A stretch of DNA of 64,000 nt from contig NW_023601104.1 in the NCBI RefSeq assembly GCF_014898055.3, positions 47,056,699 through 47,120,698 of the forward strand, read 5' to 3'. Position numbers and translations under genes: made by a program. This DNA is from Talpa occidentalis. Its lineage: Eukaryota; Chordata; Mammalia; Eulipotyphla; Talpidae. Each line of letters begins with the position of its first letter. Position 1 is the stretch's first letter. This document shows positions 37,101 through 48,329 of this stretch, one piece after another. A model generated the notes under the pieces. That model did not search any database. It was not told the DNA's origin and saw only the letters and a list, made by a program, of their open reading frames with translations.

Positions 37101-38213
37101 CATAAAATACATAGAAGGTAATATAGGCGAAACACTACGTGATATGCACATCAAAGACATCTTTACAGACACATCACCCAAAGCAGTGATAGTGAAGGCA
37201 AAGATAAACAGCTGGGACTACATCAAATTAAAGAGCTTCTGCACAGCAAAAGAGACAATAACAAAAACAAAGAGAAACCCCACCGACTGGGAGAACATTT
37301 CTGCACACAATACTAATGATAAAGGACTGATCACAAAAATCTGCAAAAAGCTGATGAGACTCAGCACAAACAAAGAAAATAATCCAGTCAAAAAATGGGC
37401 AGAAGAGCTAAAAAGAAACTTCTCTGAAGAGGAAATGCAAATGGACAACAGGCATATGAAAAAATGTTCAACATCACTTGTCATCAGGGAAATGCAAATC
37501 AAAACTACCATGAGATACCATCTTATACCAGTGAGAATGGCACATATTAAAAAAACTAGCAACAACAAATGTTGGCGAGGGTGTGGAGAAAAAGGAACTC
37601 TCCTGCACTGTTGGTGGGAGTGCAAACTGGTCCAACCACTATGGGGAGCTGTGTGGAGATTTCTGGACCTACTAAACATAGAGCTTCCATATGATCCAGC
37701 AATTCCACTCCTAGGTATTTACCCAAAGGACACAGAAACATCAATTCCAAAGAGCACCTGCACCCCTATGTTTATAGCAGCACTGTTTACAATAGCTAAG
37801 CTTTGGAAACAACCCAAATGCCCAAAAAATAGATGACTGGGTCAAGAAGATGTGGTACATATACACCATGGAATATTACTCAGCATTCAAAAAAGAGAAA
37901 CACATGCAATTTGCAGCAACATGGATGGCGCTGGAAGGGATCATGCTCAGCGAAAAAAGCCAGAAAGAAAAAGAAAAATACCGGATGGTCTCACTCATAG
38001 CAGGAATCTAGAAAACTTAAATAAGGGACCAGGAAAAAGAATAACTATAAGAAAGAAAATATCAAAATCAACAAACAACTATGAACAAGAGACACTCTAT
38101 GGGGGGTGGGGGGGTGGGTAGGGGAGGGATTGGGGTAAAATAAGGGGATTGCAATTGTATGGGGAATATAAAAATAAAGTTTATTTTAAAAAAATAAAAA
38201 TAAAAATAAAAAT
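37101..38213 (+). mobile_element. Young 5'-truncated L1 (ORF2 C-terminus and 3' UTR)
   Basis: This is a sense L1 inserted into the older antisense L1. A perfect 13-bp duplication (AATTTGGTTTTGC) at 37088-37100 and 38214-38226 bounds it. A 230-codon frame at 37144-37836 encodes the ORF2 C-terminal region: [61 protein letters not shown] (zinc-knuckle-like Cys region) and [15 protein letters not shown]. One frameshift near 37830 separates the last ORF2 codons (37852 on). The 3' UTR has a G-rich tract at 38101-38127, an AATAAA near 38174 and an A-rich tail. Lacking endonuclease and RT domains, it cannot move. Confidence 0.95.
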
Positions 38214-38467
38214 AATTTGGTTTTGCATTTGTTTTTGTTAAATGTATTCCTATTTATTTTTTATGCTTTTGTAAATGGAATTGCTTTCTTGATTTCTTTT
38301 TCAGATTATTGCAAAGATATAGACATATAATTTATTTTGTATATTGAGCTTGTATTCTGCAGCCTGACTGAGCTTATTAGTTTAATAGTATGCAGTGGAT
38401 TGTTAGGATTTTCCATATACAAATTTACATCTTCTGAAAATTAAGATAGTTTAACTTTTTCCTTTTC

Positions 38468-38733
38468 TTTTTTTTTTAAAGATTTGTTTATTTATACAAG
38501 CATTGGGGTACAGGCCAGAGGTGTGGGAGGGTGAGAGAATTCACCAGAGACAGAGCAGGATGCAGAACAGGCAGAAAGACTGAAGTACACTGCTGAGGGG
38601 AGTGGTGGGCAAGACAGGAGAGGTCCGAAACCACGTGGGAATTGCCCTGGCTGGCCAGGAATCAAAATGGCGCTGCAGAGGCTGCAGACAGCTTCACAGC
38701 GCTCTCTCAACCCACTGCACCACCAGAGAGACC
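38468..38733 (-). mobile_element. tRNA-derived SINE, A/B intermediate
   Basis: A reverse-oriented SINE inserted in the old antisense L1, with a 16-bp perfect duplication (TAACTTTTTCCTTTTC) at 38452-38467 and 38734-38749. The B box is mutated (ATTTTGATTCCT on the minus strand), and a CCAGCCAGGG segment links it with subfamily B. The intact duplication on a diverged body gives its age as intermediate. Confidence 0.95.
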
Positions 38734-38939
38734 TAACTTTTTCCTTTTCAATGTGAATGCTTTTTTTGTTTCCATTTTCTTGCATAATTGCTTGGACTAG
38801 CACCTCAAATACAATGCCTAATAGACATAATAAGAACAGATGTCTTTGTCTTGTTCCTAATATTAGAGAAAGTAGTCTTTCATGATTAAGTACGCTGTTA
38901 GTTTTTGGTTTCCAATATCTTCTTGGCCACTAAATTTTC

Positions 38940-41220
38940 TTGATATCAAATATTCATGTATACAAATATGACTAAACATGCTAACATTTTATAGTCTTCA
39001 AAAGCTATTAGCCTTCCATATTCCACCATATTCAAATAGATACAACAGTAGCAATTTACATTGGGTTATAGGAAGAAGTATAAAGGAGTGAGTCTCATAA
39101 AATAGTCCTGGATATTCACTTAACTTTTAGCTCTATTTGACCCTCACTTTCCTACAAACTGAAGATACCAGCCCTAATACCTACTCCCATTTTGTAAGAA
39201 TCACATGAGTAAATATGAAAAGCACTTTAGAAAATGTAACAGAAAATTCAGAGATTATTCCTCCTAAAATATATAAAGACATGTTCTCATGTAGATCTAC
39301 CAAATATTGTTAAATAAATCAATTTATTTACTCCCTTTAATATATAAGTGATTATTCTGCATTATGGTTAAAGTAGGTATTTTTAGTTTCCATGCTAAAT
39401 AAAAGAAAATTTTCTTTAAAACTTATTTTTAATGCAGAACTATAATTTACACTCAGCCTTTAAACATTTTTCTGCATCTTTTAAAAGATGAAAAATTTTA
39501 CCTAAGTCAGGGGATATATTTTTAAATGACTCACCAATTAATTTTCACAACATATTTTTAGACTTGTTATTGCTAGAAACATGTCAGTTAAAAATCTTTT
39601 TCCCTGTTTCATCATTTGTAAATTCAGTAGATTAAAATGCATAACTATAAATCATTTCCAATAATAAAATTCACATTTTTCAAATTCAATGAAGAAGCCT
39701 ACGTAAGGTTTATAAGCTGATGTGAACTTCTCTAAGTACTAATTCAAGTAGTTGTCTTCTATACTTCATTGCCTTTTCATTTCAATTTTTTTAAATTTGT
39801 TAAGTGGTGTTTTCAAAGTTTTTTTAGAAGTCAGCACAATTTTTGCCTTTGATATTACACAGATTACCTGCTTTCCAATATTTAATTATCTCTATCATTA
39901 TAAAAAGTTTTCACCTAATGAAATTACTTAAACAATGTTGTATTAATAGAAAACATTATTCCAGGATTAATTCCCAGATGCCTTTGAAGTATACTTACCT
40001 GCATTTACCATAGTGCACACTACTGCCTTATAGCACTTTGATTTACTCAATAAATTATCAAAATGTGGGCCTATGTTGAATATTTGCATAAATTAGGAAC
40101 TGTCAATATCACTTACTCTAAGAAACCATTTTGATATATCAGCCTAAATCCTACTCCTCTGACATATGTTTACACAGCTGCCTATTTTTCCCTTTACAGT
40201 AGTAAGTACCTAATTTCACACTTTGGGTAATAATATTAGTATCTGTCTACTCTCTAGATTACAGGCACATCGCTTCCCCCAGTACTTTGTATGGATGAAT
40301 TAATGAAGTAATACATCATTATTGAAGTATAGTTCTTTACATTCCACTTATTTTCTTTTGTCCATCAATAATTAAATTTTGCAAGCTTCTCAATGGAAAA
40401 GGTTAGATATTATTTTTCTTTGGGCCCAACACAGAGCACAGTACTTAAGGATTAATTGAATAAAATAGAAGGGAGGGTGGAACATAGCTTTAGCTGAAAA
40501 GTCTTTGTCAAACCCCAAGTCTGCTAGAATAAGGCTACTTAGGATTGGGCAGGGCAAGGAAGGGAGTTCAGAGCTACTCCTACAAAAGCTTGGCCTCCAG
40601 ATTCAACAATTTTCATATATACATCTGTCTTCCTACCTTGCTTCTGTCTTAATTTCTAGAATACAGCCCACCTTGGTTTGGTAATTTTTGGTTCCTCTCA
40701 TCTGTCTAATTTGGCCCTTCTTGTTTACTAGAGACTAAACATCTTTCCATGGAAGAAGGTTTGACCAAGCTTCCTGGGCTCTAATTCTCTGTTGCCTCAG
40801 CCAGACAGTAATCATTGTAGTCATCTCCCAAGAAATCCTCCTGCTCAAATTTAATCATTCTGATTTGGCTCAAGAAAAAGTCCCCAGTACTTCCATCTTG
40901 TTTGCATATATAAAAATCATATTTAACTCAAATCCTACATATTATCTTAAAATCAGTTTAAGCAAATAATATGGGTTAGCAAGAGGCCCACTGTGACATT
41001 GTGCCCACTGAATAGCCTAGATTTACAACACAACCAGTGAAGCTACTTATTTCTTCCTGAGACTATGTGTCAATCTAAGTAATAACATCCAGGCAATAGT
41101 TGGTTAAGATAACTCATGTCCATTGACAGATTTACTTGTCATCCTAACTAAAGTCAAAAAAAAAAAAAAATGAAGGTACACACTTTAATTTTGAAAACAT
41201 GTTATTTCAGAAATAAAAAT
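38940..41220. other. AT-rich DNA with faint MIR/L2 pieces
   Basis: No gene is seen. A degenerate MIR-like stretch lies at about 39095-39240 (plus), and an L2/MIR-type 3' end at about 40380-40475 (GGGCCCAACACAGAGCACAGTACTTAAGG, then AATTGAATAAAATAG). The rest shows nothing recognised. Confidence 0.4.
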
Positions 41221-41221
41221 G

Positions 41222-41283
41222 CTTTATTAAAATACAGAATTCCTTTATTAAAATAGGAATTCCATTATTAAAATAGGAATTCT
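41222..41283. repeat. Three-copy 20-bp tandem repeat
   Basis: Three near-identical 20-bp units of the form TTTATTAAAATAGGAATTCC stand in tandem, each with a GAATTC EcoRI site. Unit 1 has CAGAATTC in place of GGAATTC. Confidence 0.92.
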
Positions 41284-41602
41284 GTACCAAATTATACTTT
41301 TGGTACATTTTCACTTAAAGTAAGTCAACAAATCACAAAATATTAATAGTAGTTAATTTGGGAAGAAGTGATTATAGTGGGGGAAAGGTTAAGAAAAACT
41401 GTCACTTTTTATTTTGTGCCTTTCTGATCACTTTGAAGTTTCCAACCATGTCTATCTACAACCTTTATTATTCTTAAATACTAGCAGGGATTATCTGGGT
41501 AGAGACAGTAGAGCATATTTTCAATATCTTCTTTATGTTTGTATTTGAGAAACAAATATTTGATTTCATAAAGAAGGCACAGACTTTTTGAATTAAGAAT
41601 AG

Positions 41603-41649
41603 GAGCAAGTATGTCCTGGCCAATACAGAGCAAGTATGTACTGGCCAAT
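41603..41649. repeat. Two-copy 25-bp tandem repeat
   Basis: GAGCAAGTATGTCCTGGCCA and GAGCAAGTATGTACTGGCCA are repeated at a 25-bp period with one difference in the shared part. It appears to be a recent local duplication. Confidence 0.9.
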
Positions 41650-42139
41650 TTAAAATATGTTTATTCACTGCCTAATGATCAAATATTGATGATCTAACTC
41701 AAAGTGTCCCATCAAATTGCTACAAAGCAGTCCCAGGCTTCAGTTAACAAAGAGGTCTCACTGAGAGGGATTTGCTTCACCCCTAGCTCTTTTGGCTTCA
41801 GGGAAGTAATTACTTTCTCAATAGTAAACACTGAGTCAAGTACTTGCTACGTTCTATTTATACAAATATGACTTGGTGTTAGCTCTTGCTCCCAAATTAC
41901 CTTTAGTATTAATATAATGGAGGACAAAGATAAATATTTTTAAAAAGCTAAAATATTGTATGACAATCCATAGAATTCTATATAACTAAATATTTCATGT
42001 ACAACACACCAAGGGTGCCCAGAGGAAGGAAGAATCATGGAAGATGACAGAGGATGTTTCATTGAAAAGATGTTGCCTAACATCTTATGATGAGGTCAGA
42101 CAACAAACTATTTAACAGGGAAACTTTAAAATGAGCTAC

Positions 42140-42355
42140 TGGGTCTCCCCGGTGGCGTAGCGGTTGAGCACTGGATTGCGAAGCTGCCCGCAGCCTCTGC
42201 AGCACAGGTTCGATCCCTAGCTGCTCCCCAGCCACCAGAGGAGGGTCCCACATGGTGCGCAGACCTCTCCTGCCGCCCGCTGCTCCCCTCAGCAGTGTAC
42301 TTCGGTCCTTCTGCCTGCCTCCCGCGCTTCTGACTGTACCCAATGCTTGTATGTA

Positions 42356-42402
<47 letters not shown>

Positions 42403-42421
42403 ATATTAAAAATAAATTCTT

Positions 42422-42451
<30 letters not shown>
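42140..42451 (+). mobile_element. tRNA-derived SINE, subfamily A with internal deletion
   Basis: Duplications AAAATGAGCTAC (42128-42139) and AAAATGAACTAC (42452-42463) flank the copy. The A box region (TGGCGTAGCGG) and B box (GGTTCGATCCC) are nearly intact. About 40 bp normally between CTTCTGCCTGC and CTCCCGCGCTTC are missing. The tail has grown into two long (AAAT)n arrays at about 42355-42403 and 42422-42456. A 117-codon antisense frame is a shadow. Confidence 0.96.
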
Positions 42452-42453
<2 letters not shown>

Positions 42454-42456
42454 AAT
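42355..42456. repeat. (AAAT)n microsatellite in a SINE tail
   Basis: Two runs of AAAT units separated by a short TATTAAAAATAAATTCTTTT interval, likely a remnant of the original SINE end. Expected to be highly length-variable. Confidence 0.96.
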
Positions 42457-42597
42457 GAACTACCAAAACAGCATGACACTCAAAATCTTCCTCACCCTAG
42501 CCTTAAGCTGTTTTTAACTTCATCTCCCACTGCATAGGCTCATAAATACTACATTCCTGCCACATGAAAAAAGTCACCAAACATACTCCACATTTTC

Positions 42598-42865
42598 TTT
42601 TTTTTTTAAAGATTTATTTATTCATGCATATAAGAACTGGGTACAGGCCAGAGAGGATTCACTAAAGACAGAGTGGGGAGCAGAACAGGCAGATCCACTG
42701 AAATACACTGCTGAGGAGAGCAGCAGGCGAGACAGAAGAGGTCTACCACACCAGGTGGGTCACCTCCCTGGCCAACTCACTCGCTGGGGATCAAACTTGT
42801 GCTGCAATGGCTTCAGATAGCTTCATAGTGCTGTGTCTTAACCCCTTGCGCCACCAGGGAGGCCC
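42598..42865 (-). mobile_element. tRNA-derived SINE, older subfamily B
   Basis: A reverse SINE with a 10-bp duplication (CCACATTTTC) at 42588-42597 and 42866-42875. It is diverged, with small deletions in the middle (GGCCAGAGAGGATTCAC). The B box reads AGTTTGATCCCC on the minus strand. It stands tail to tail with the plus-strand copy at 42140, about 146 bp away. Confidence 0.94.
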
Positions 42866-43029
42866 CCACATTTTCACTGGGTTATTGTGCTGGTGCTCTT
42901 TCCTATGGGTTGAATGTCCAGTCATTGTTTTGTTTGCTTATTAAAATCTATTATTTTCTTAATTAATTTCATCTAAATGCTTCCCTGCCTGAAGCTGTCC
43001 ATCTCTCCCTTCTTCCTCTGTCACCTATT

Positions 43030-43350
43030 TCATTTGCTATATACCAGTTGTTGTTTTAAATCCTTTATATGTATTGACTCATTTAATCCTCAAAACAACT
43101 ATTTTATATAAGTACCAATACTGCTCCCATTACACAGATGATGTTAACTGTTAAATAACTTGCTCAAGATCATACAACAATAATGGCTTCAATTTGTGGA
43201 AAATCAATTGCTTTACACCACTGGTTTACTTTCTACTCATAACTATGTAGGAATTATCATAACTTTATCCATTTTAGAGGTCAGGGAATAGAAACCTCAA
43301 GAGATTAATAACAAGCTCCTGCTGTAATAAGAGGGTGGAACCAGGATTCA
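43030..43350 (-). repeat. MIR remnants, antisense
   Basis: The reverse MIR order is visible: ATTGACTCATTTAATCCTCAAAAC, CATTACACAGATGATG, AATAACTTGCTCAAGATCATACAAC (43030-43180). Then comes a second set: TTAGAGGTCAGGGAATAGAAACC, GTGGAACCAGGATTCAAACTC (43272-43356). These could be two copies or one rearranged copy. Confidence 0.65.
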
Positions 43351-44334
43351 AACTCTGTCAATCACCCATCTCACTCCCACCACAGCTGTAACATTCTCTT
43401 TTTTACCCCACTTTCTAATCAGGCCCTTGGAAGAAAGAAATCCTCATTATATAGAGGCCCAGACATATTCTGGTGCCCAAAGATACTCAAATCTCATCCC
43501 CAGACCATGATTCTTGCCATCATACTGTCTTGTCTCCCTCAGAACCTAGAAGGAAACTGATAATTGATCACTCAAATTGTTAACATCCATTGTTAACCTT
43601 GACCTGCATGACTGCACTCTGGGTGTTCTTCAAGACAAGATACAGCCTCTTGGAAGAGAAGGTAGCAGATATGTGGCAGATGGCCAAGAATTTGCTATTT
43701 AGACATGCTCATACATATGTATATATAAGTACCAAATTAACCTATGGAGAATTGGGATACTTAATGCATGAATAATAGCCTACAGATTTCTAATAAAAAT
43801 GAGTAAATGCAGCAATTGCTGAGCCAATATAAAATCTAAAATATGCCTAACAAATGGAAGAATAATAAATGATCATCTCCATATGCTTCCATTTCATGTG
43901 AGCTGAGCTGCAATTCTTACTGATTCTGTCATCCTATACAAACTTTTTAATGTTTTACCGCTCCTTCCTCTAAAATAATGATATTTAAACAATGGAAATT
44001 CTTGTAGTATTTCCAAGGAGAAGATAAACCTTGAATTATTTTATACATGAAAAAAGCTAAATAAAATAGCAGCGTTAAACTCTTAGAAGTTCTTTAAATC
44101 TTTTTCATCAGATTTTGCATGGAGATTGTACCTTATGGTGCATAGGAGTGGTATTTTGTTATTTGTCAGGGGAGTTGCTTGACACCTTAATATGTCTGTG
44201 GACTTGTTTTTAAAATGAACATATGATGAAGTGAGAATCGCTGAATCCCAGCTTCTCAAATACTGCCTAACATCACAATCCAGTTACTCGAATAATATGG
44301 ATATGTGGTTAGGAGAATAAATGTCAAATTTTAC

Positions 44335-44735
44335 TAGCATCTTAATTTTTCAAAGCACTTCACAGTTTATGAACTACTTTCACAAATATTGTTTCAATTT
44401 GATCATTACAACAACCCTACAGGGTAGGGAAAAGTAGGATTCATATTCCAATATTACATGTATGCATTGCATTGTACATTCAGATAGTGATTTCCCAGAT
44501 TTACACAGCTAATATAGTGGCAAAGCCACTTGCAAATACTTTAAGCCAAGTTTGTTTCCACACACTGTTTATCTTTTGCATAACCATAAAGGATATTAGA
44601 AATCATACAATTTCAATTCCCACAAGTCATAGATGAAGAAACTGAGCCCCACAGAGATACAATGACTCAAGGATATTGACCAGTTAGTGGTAAAGTCCTA
44701 GAAGCCAAAATCTCCTGCTTTGGCAAGAGCAATTT
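44335..44735 (-). repeat. MIR/MIR-like remnants, antisense
   Basis: CAAAGCACTTCACAGTTTATGAAC, ATTACAACAACCCTACAGGG and CCAGATTTACACAGCTAATA belong to a reverse MIR-type element at 44335-44530. A second similar stretch follows at 44590-44735: TAGATGAAGAAACTGAGCCCC, then CAATGACTCAAGG. Confidence 0.6.
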
Positions 44736-45396
44736 TCATTAAACTATATTAACTCAATTGAAGGCATCCTATTATGAGAGAAAACAGAAAATGCTGATAA
44801 TTTGGCTATTCATTGCCTCAGATTTCCTCCCTATGGATAACACTTTGGGTGTGACTACAAGTTTCTCATAGAGTCCTGCAGTATTTTGTTGTGCTTCTTG
44901 TAATGATGTGAAAGACCCAAGTACATTAGGAAAGAAACAGTCAGACCTACAACTAGCACTCCCATCAACACACCTACTACCGGACCCTCATGAAATTCTA
45001 GATCTTAGCAGTACCTCCACAATCTGCATTAATGCAGAGAGAGCTACTTCTTGAAGAGGTATGGCAGGAAGAAAGGTATGGCTTAATCTGGCAGGGGGCT
45101 TTTAAAAAGGCAACTTCTGATTGTATTTAGAGATCTCATGTCTCTACATAAACCCAACTGCCTATAATGAGCCTAGCTCTTCAACAAAGGTGCCTGGGCC
45201 CACGATCCCCACAAGTACTCTGCTCCCCAGTTAATTTGACACCCCTGTCCAGCATTGTGGGAATGAGACCACAGCCTGTCCTGTCTGACAAGATGGGTTG
45301 AGAGTCTCTGTCAACACCCATACTATTTTGTACCACAGACTAAAATACTTACAACATTATTCTTGGTGATTTTTCTACTATAGAAGTAAAACTCTG

Positions 45397-45690
45397 GGGT
45401 CTCCCTGGTGGTGCAGTGGTTGAGCGCTGGGTTGCAAGCTGCCCGAAGCTTCTGTAGCGCCGGTTCGATCCCCGGCTGCTCCACGGCCACCAGAGGAGGG
45501 TCCCACATGGCGCGCAGACCTCTCCTGCTGCCCACTGCTCCACTCAGCAGTGTACTTCGGTCCTTCTGCCTGCTCTGCATCCTGCTCTGGCTCTGGTGAA
45601 TTCTCTCACCTTCCTACGCTTCTGACTGTACCCAGTGCTTGTATAAATAAATAAATAAATATTTTAAAAAAAATTCTCTTTAAAAAAAAA
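45397..45690 (+). mobile_element. tRNA-derived SINE, young subfamily A
   Basis: A complete copy with a perfect 13-bp duplication (AAGTAAAACTCTG) at 45384-45396 and 45691-45703. A box TGGTGCAGTGG (two changes) and a perfect B box GGTTCGATCCC. The tail holds AATAAATAAATAAATATTTT, so the TCTTT terminator is altered, with CTCTTT further on. Confidence 0.97.
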
Positions 45691-45769
45691 AAGTAAAACT
45701 CTGAAAATTTAATAAATGATTTCTTCAAAGTTATTGGCCTTTATAAAAGAGTCTTAGTCACTCTTCTGC

Positions 45770-46005
45770 ACAGCATTCAAGAGAATGGGCTTTGGACTTA
45801 GACATTTGATTTAAATCCTAAATATTTCATTTATTAGGAATGGGATCTTAGACAAGTTTAGACTTCATTAAACCTCATCATCTATAAAAATAATAATAAT
45901 AATCTGTTTTTCAAGATTATCAAGAGGATTAAATGAGATTATATGTATGCTATAAGCACAATACCTGGCATTGGATGAACATTCAATAAATAATAACTAT
46001 TGTGA
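45770..46005 (+). repeat. MIR SINE, nearly full length
   Basis: GAATGGGCTTTGGACTTAGACA, GGATCTTAGACAAGTTTAGAC, AACCTCATCATCTATAAAAATAA, AAGAGGATTAAATGAGATTATA and a CCTGGCATTGGATGAACATTCAATAAATA end are all in MIR order, plus strand. This is one of the best preserved MIRs in the window. Confidence 0.85.
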
Positions 46006-46094
46006 TTTTTTTCTATAAAGAGTGTCTCATTTCACAAAGATATGATAATGTCTGCCTTTACAAATATGATGATTGAGGCTCAATATGCTCCCTG

Positions 46095-46410
46095 GGTAAT
46101 TAATTGACATTTATTCATTCTTTCATTTGGCAAACACTGAAAAAGAACATACCATGTACTAAACTTTGTCATTTGCTATAATGACTAACACTCTCTCCAC
46201 TCTCAATGGATTCGGAGGTAAATGGATATTTAATTGAATTATATACATCAATAAAAAATCCCTTGTACTTCTCTTCTATTCCTTATAAATGTATGCTTTC
46301 TCTGATGGCAGAGATGACATCTAACTTGTTCAGTATTAAGGAACCTACTCAATTCACTACCTGACACTCAGTAAGTATGTGCTAAATTGACTTGAATTAA
46401 ATGGAATCAT
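46095..46410. repeat. Two L2 remnants in opposite orientation
   Basis: 46095-46225 resembles reverse L2 (TTGACATTTATTCATTC, GTACTAAACTTTG..., CTCAATGGATTC). 46255-46410 resembles the forward L2 3' end (TCTGATGGCAGAGATGACATC, CACTCAGTAAGTATGTGCTAAATTGAC). Confidence 0.55.
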
Positions 46411-48285
46411 TCTTCCCAGGAAGCATTAGTATTTAGGATTAAAGTATTTAGATAATATTTTGAACTCTATAGCTTATTTTTTTAAGACTCATCATCTTTT
46501 TATTTCATTTTCTCAAACAAATACTTCTTTACGAAAGATAGGCATCAATATTATTATTATTCTGCATGCAATATATTAAGCCTATACAAAATTAAGTAGT
46601 AAAGTTAAATTAGTAACAAAACTGAGACTTCATTCTGGGGTACTGGGAAGTACAAATATTGTAATGACATACCGACCATCAACCAAATGACATTCTGAAC
46701 TGGGTATGACATCAGTTACCTTTATGGTATTGGAGACTTAATTTGATATTACTGACATAGCAGGCAAAAGGAGCCTTTATTCAGAATTATGTGGCTATCT
46801 CACTGCAGTCTATGGATTCCTTTGTAAAGGACTTTTTCAGAAATGTGAATTATACAACAAAGAAATATTCCTGGCCATAAACTTACCCTTCAATTCCATC
46901 TCTTATAGGTCTTGAGCTTCTAAAAGTATCTTTACCTTGTCTGGTCAATAACAGAGATTGGAGAAATTTCAGACAAAAGTTCTGAGGCTAATAAACTATG
47001 AGATAATATTCTATTTTTAAACTTGTGGGTCCATAACACAACTTCTAGGAAAGGGACCATCCTCTATAATGACTATTTACATTAATCATTAGCCATAGTT
47101 CACAAACAATGCAATAATATGCAATAACAAAAGAATAAAAAACTAAAATCCAATGATAAAAGACTATAATTCTAATAGATATTCAGGACTTCCAGTGGCT
47201 AATTTCAAGTAGATGTCATCTGATTGCTTCTTAGTTTATTTATAAATGCAGAACTTTCAACTTCAACTCGTTAATCTTAATCTTACTAGCACAACTGCAT
47301 AATATCTTTATGATTGTATTCTCTGCTTACTGTGCATTTAAGGCTAACTTCTGGATAACATAAAGTGGAACATAGGATTGAGCAGATGATCTTGCTGATT
47401 CTGGCAACACATTTCTCATTTTCATTGTAAATGGTGTAACAAAAGGTAGATATACATTCTAGTTACCTGGGGAAAGAGTTCCAGGAAGAAAATTCACAGC
47501 TGACTATTATTTTTTGTAATAAAAGAGATGTAAATGAGACAAGGGTAGACAGGATGAAGATCTGATTGGAACAAATTTCACAAAATACAGGCTTAACTTT
47601 TGGGGAAACTAGGCATCCTCTTCTGAAAAATTCTGATTCCTGGTTCTCTGCAATTTTCTGTCTTTGCCCTAGACTGCGGGCTTAAGTGAACCTGAAGACT
47701 TGAGGCCCGGGATCAAATTGTCAATGGGTTTGTAAATCATTACATTAAGGTGATATGTGAAGTAGAAAATTAATTTATAAACCTTTTTTATGAAATATTA
47801 CGTCCAAACAAGCACAAATATTGTTGCACTTAGTCCCTGTAATCTGAAAATTGTGTTTCAAGGGACTAGACAATATGAACAAGCATTATAAAGCAAACAA
47901 ATAGAATACTTTGAAGCAAAGAACAAATCAAATGCTTAATCCAACTGAGAACTTCTCCCAGAAGGATGCTTGACTTGATTTTAAATACATGTGAAGACAT
48001 AAAGTTTATCAAGGTTTAGCAAAAACCACAGTAAATCCTCCTTATTATTTTATCCATAAGTCTGAATGCTAAATAATTCTAGAAAGGAATTAGAAATCAA
48101 AACATACATAGAAGTTCAATATAAAGTAATGTTAAAAGGCTGTTCTTCAAACAAGTGGCAATTATATCACAATTCTTTTTTTAATTTTTAAGGTGCATCA
48201 AACCTGTTAGTTTATCTCACTTGGTTTCTGGCTCGGAGTGAGTATTTCATTAATCCCAATAACATTAATAAATTCTAATAAGCAT
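46411..48285. other. Unique DNA, nothing recognised
   Basis: No gene, RNA or confident repeat is seen in this stretch. Confidence 0.45.
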
Positions 48286-48329
48286 TAATTAAATATTGGA
48301 AACCTCTTTGCTAGATGCTTCAAGACACA

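Larger units (their letters stand above)
35466..38935 (-). mobile_element. Old L1, antisense, twice interrupted
   Basis: Starting with a T run at 35470-35481, the plus strand shows the reverse complement of an L1: 3' UTR first, then ORF2. Recognisable stretches are GTTATTCCATGTTTTAACATAT, TTTGGGTTGCTTCCACTTTTT, GGAATAGAATTGCTGGATCATATGG (35929-35953), GTCTATCCTTATGCCAATATCAC (36753-36775) and the TCTGTAAATCAATTTAG word (36958). It is split by an L1 at 37101-38213 and a SINE at 38468-38733. Both ORF2 fragments have many stops. The 5' limit is approximate. Confidence 0.85.

Noticed and set aside
37218..37679. 153-codon minus-strand open frame
   Set aside because: It is the antisense shadow of L1 ORF2, which is read on the plus strand.
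41222..41283. CRISPR-like direct repeats
   Set aside because: The units are contiguous with no spacers, and the DNA is mammalian; it is a tandem repeat.
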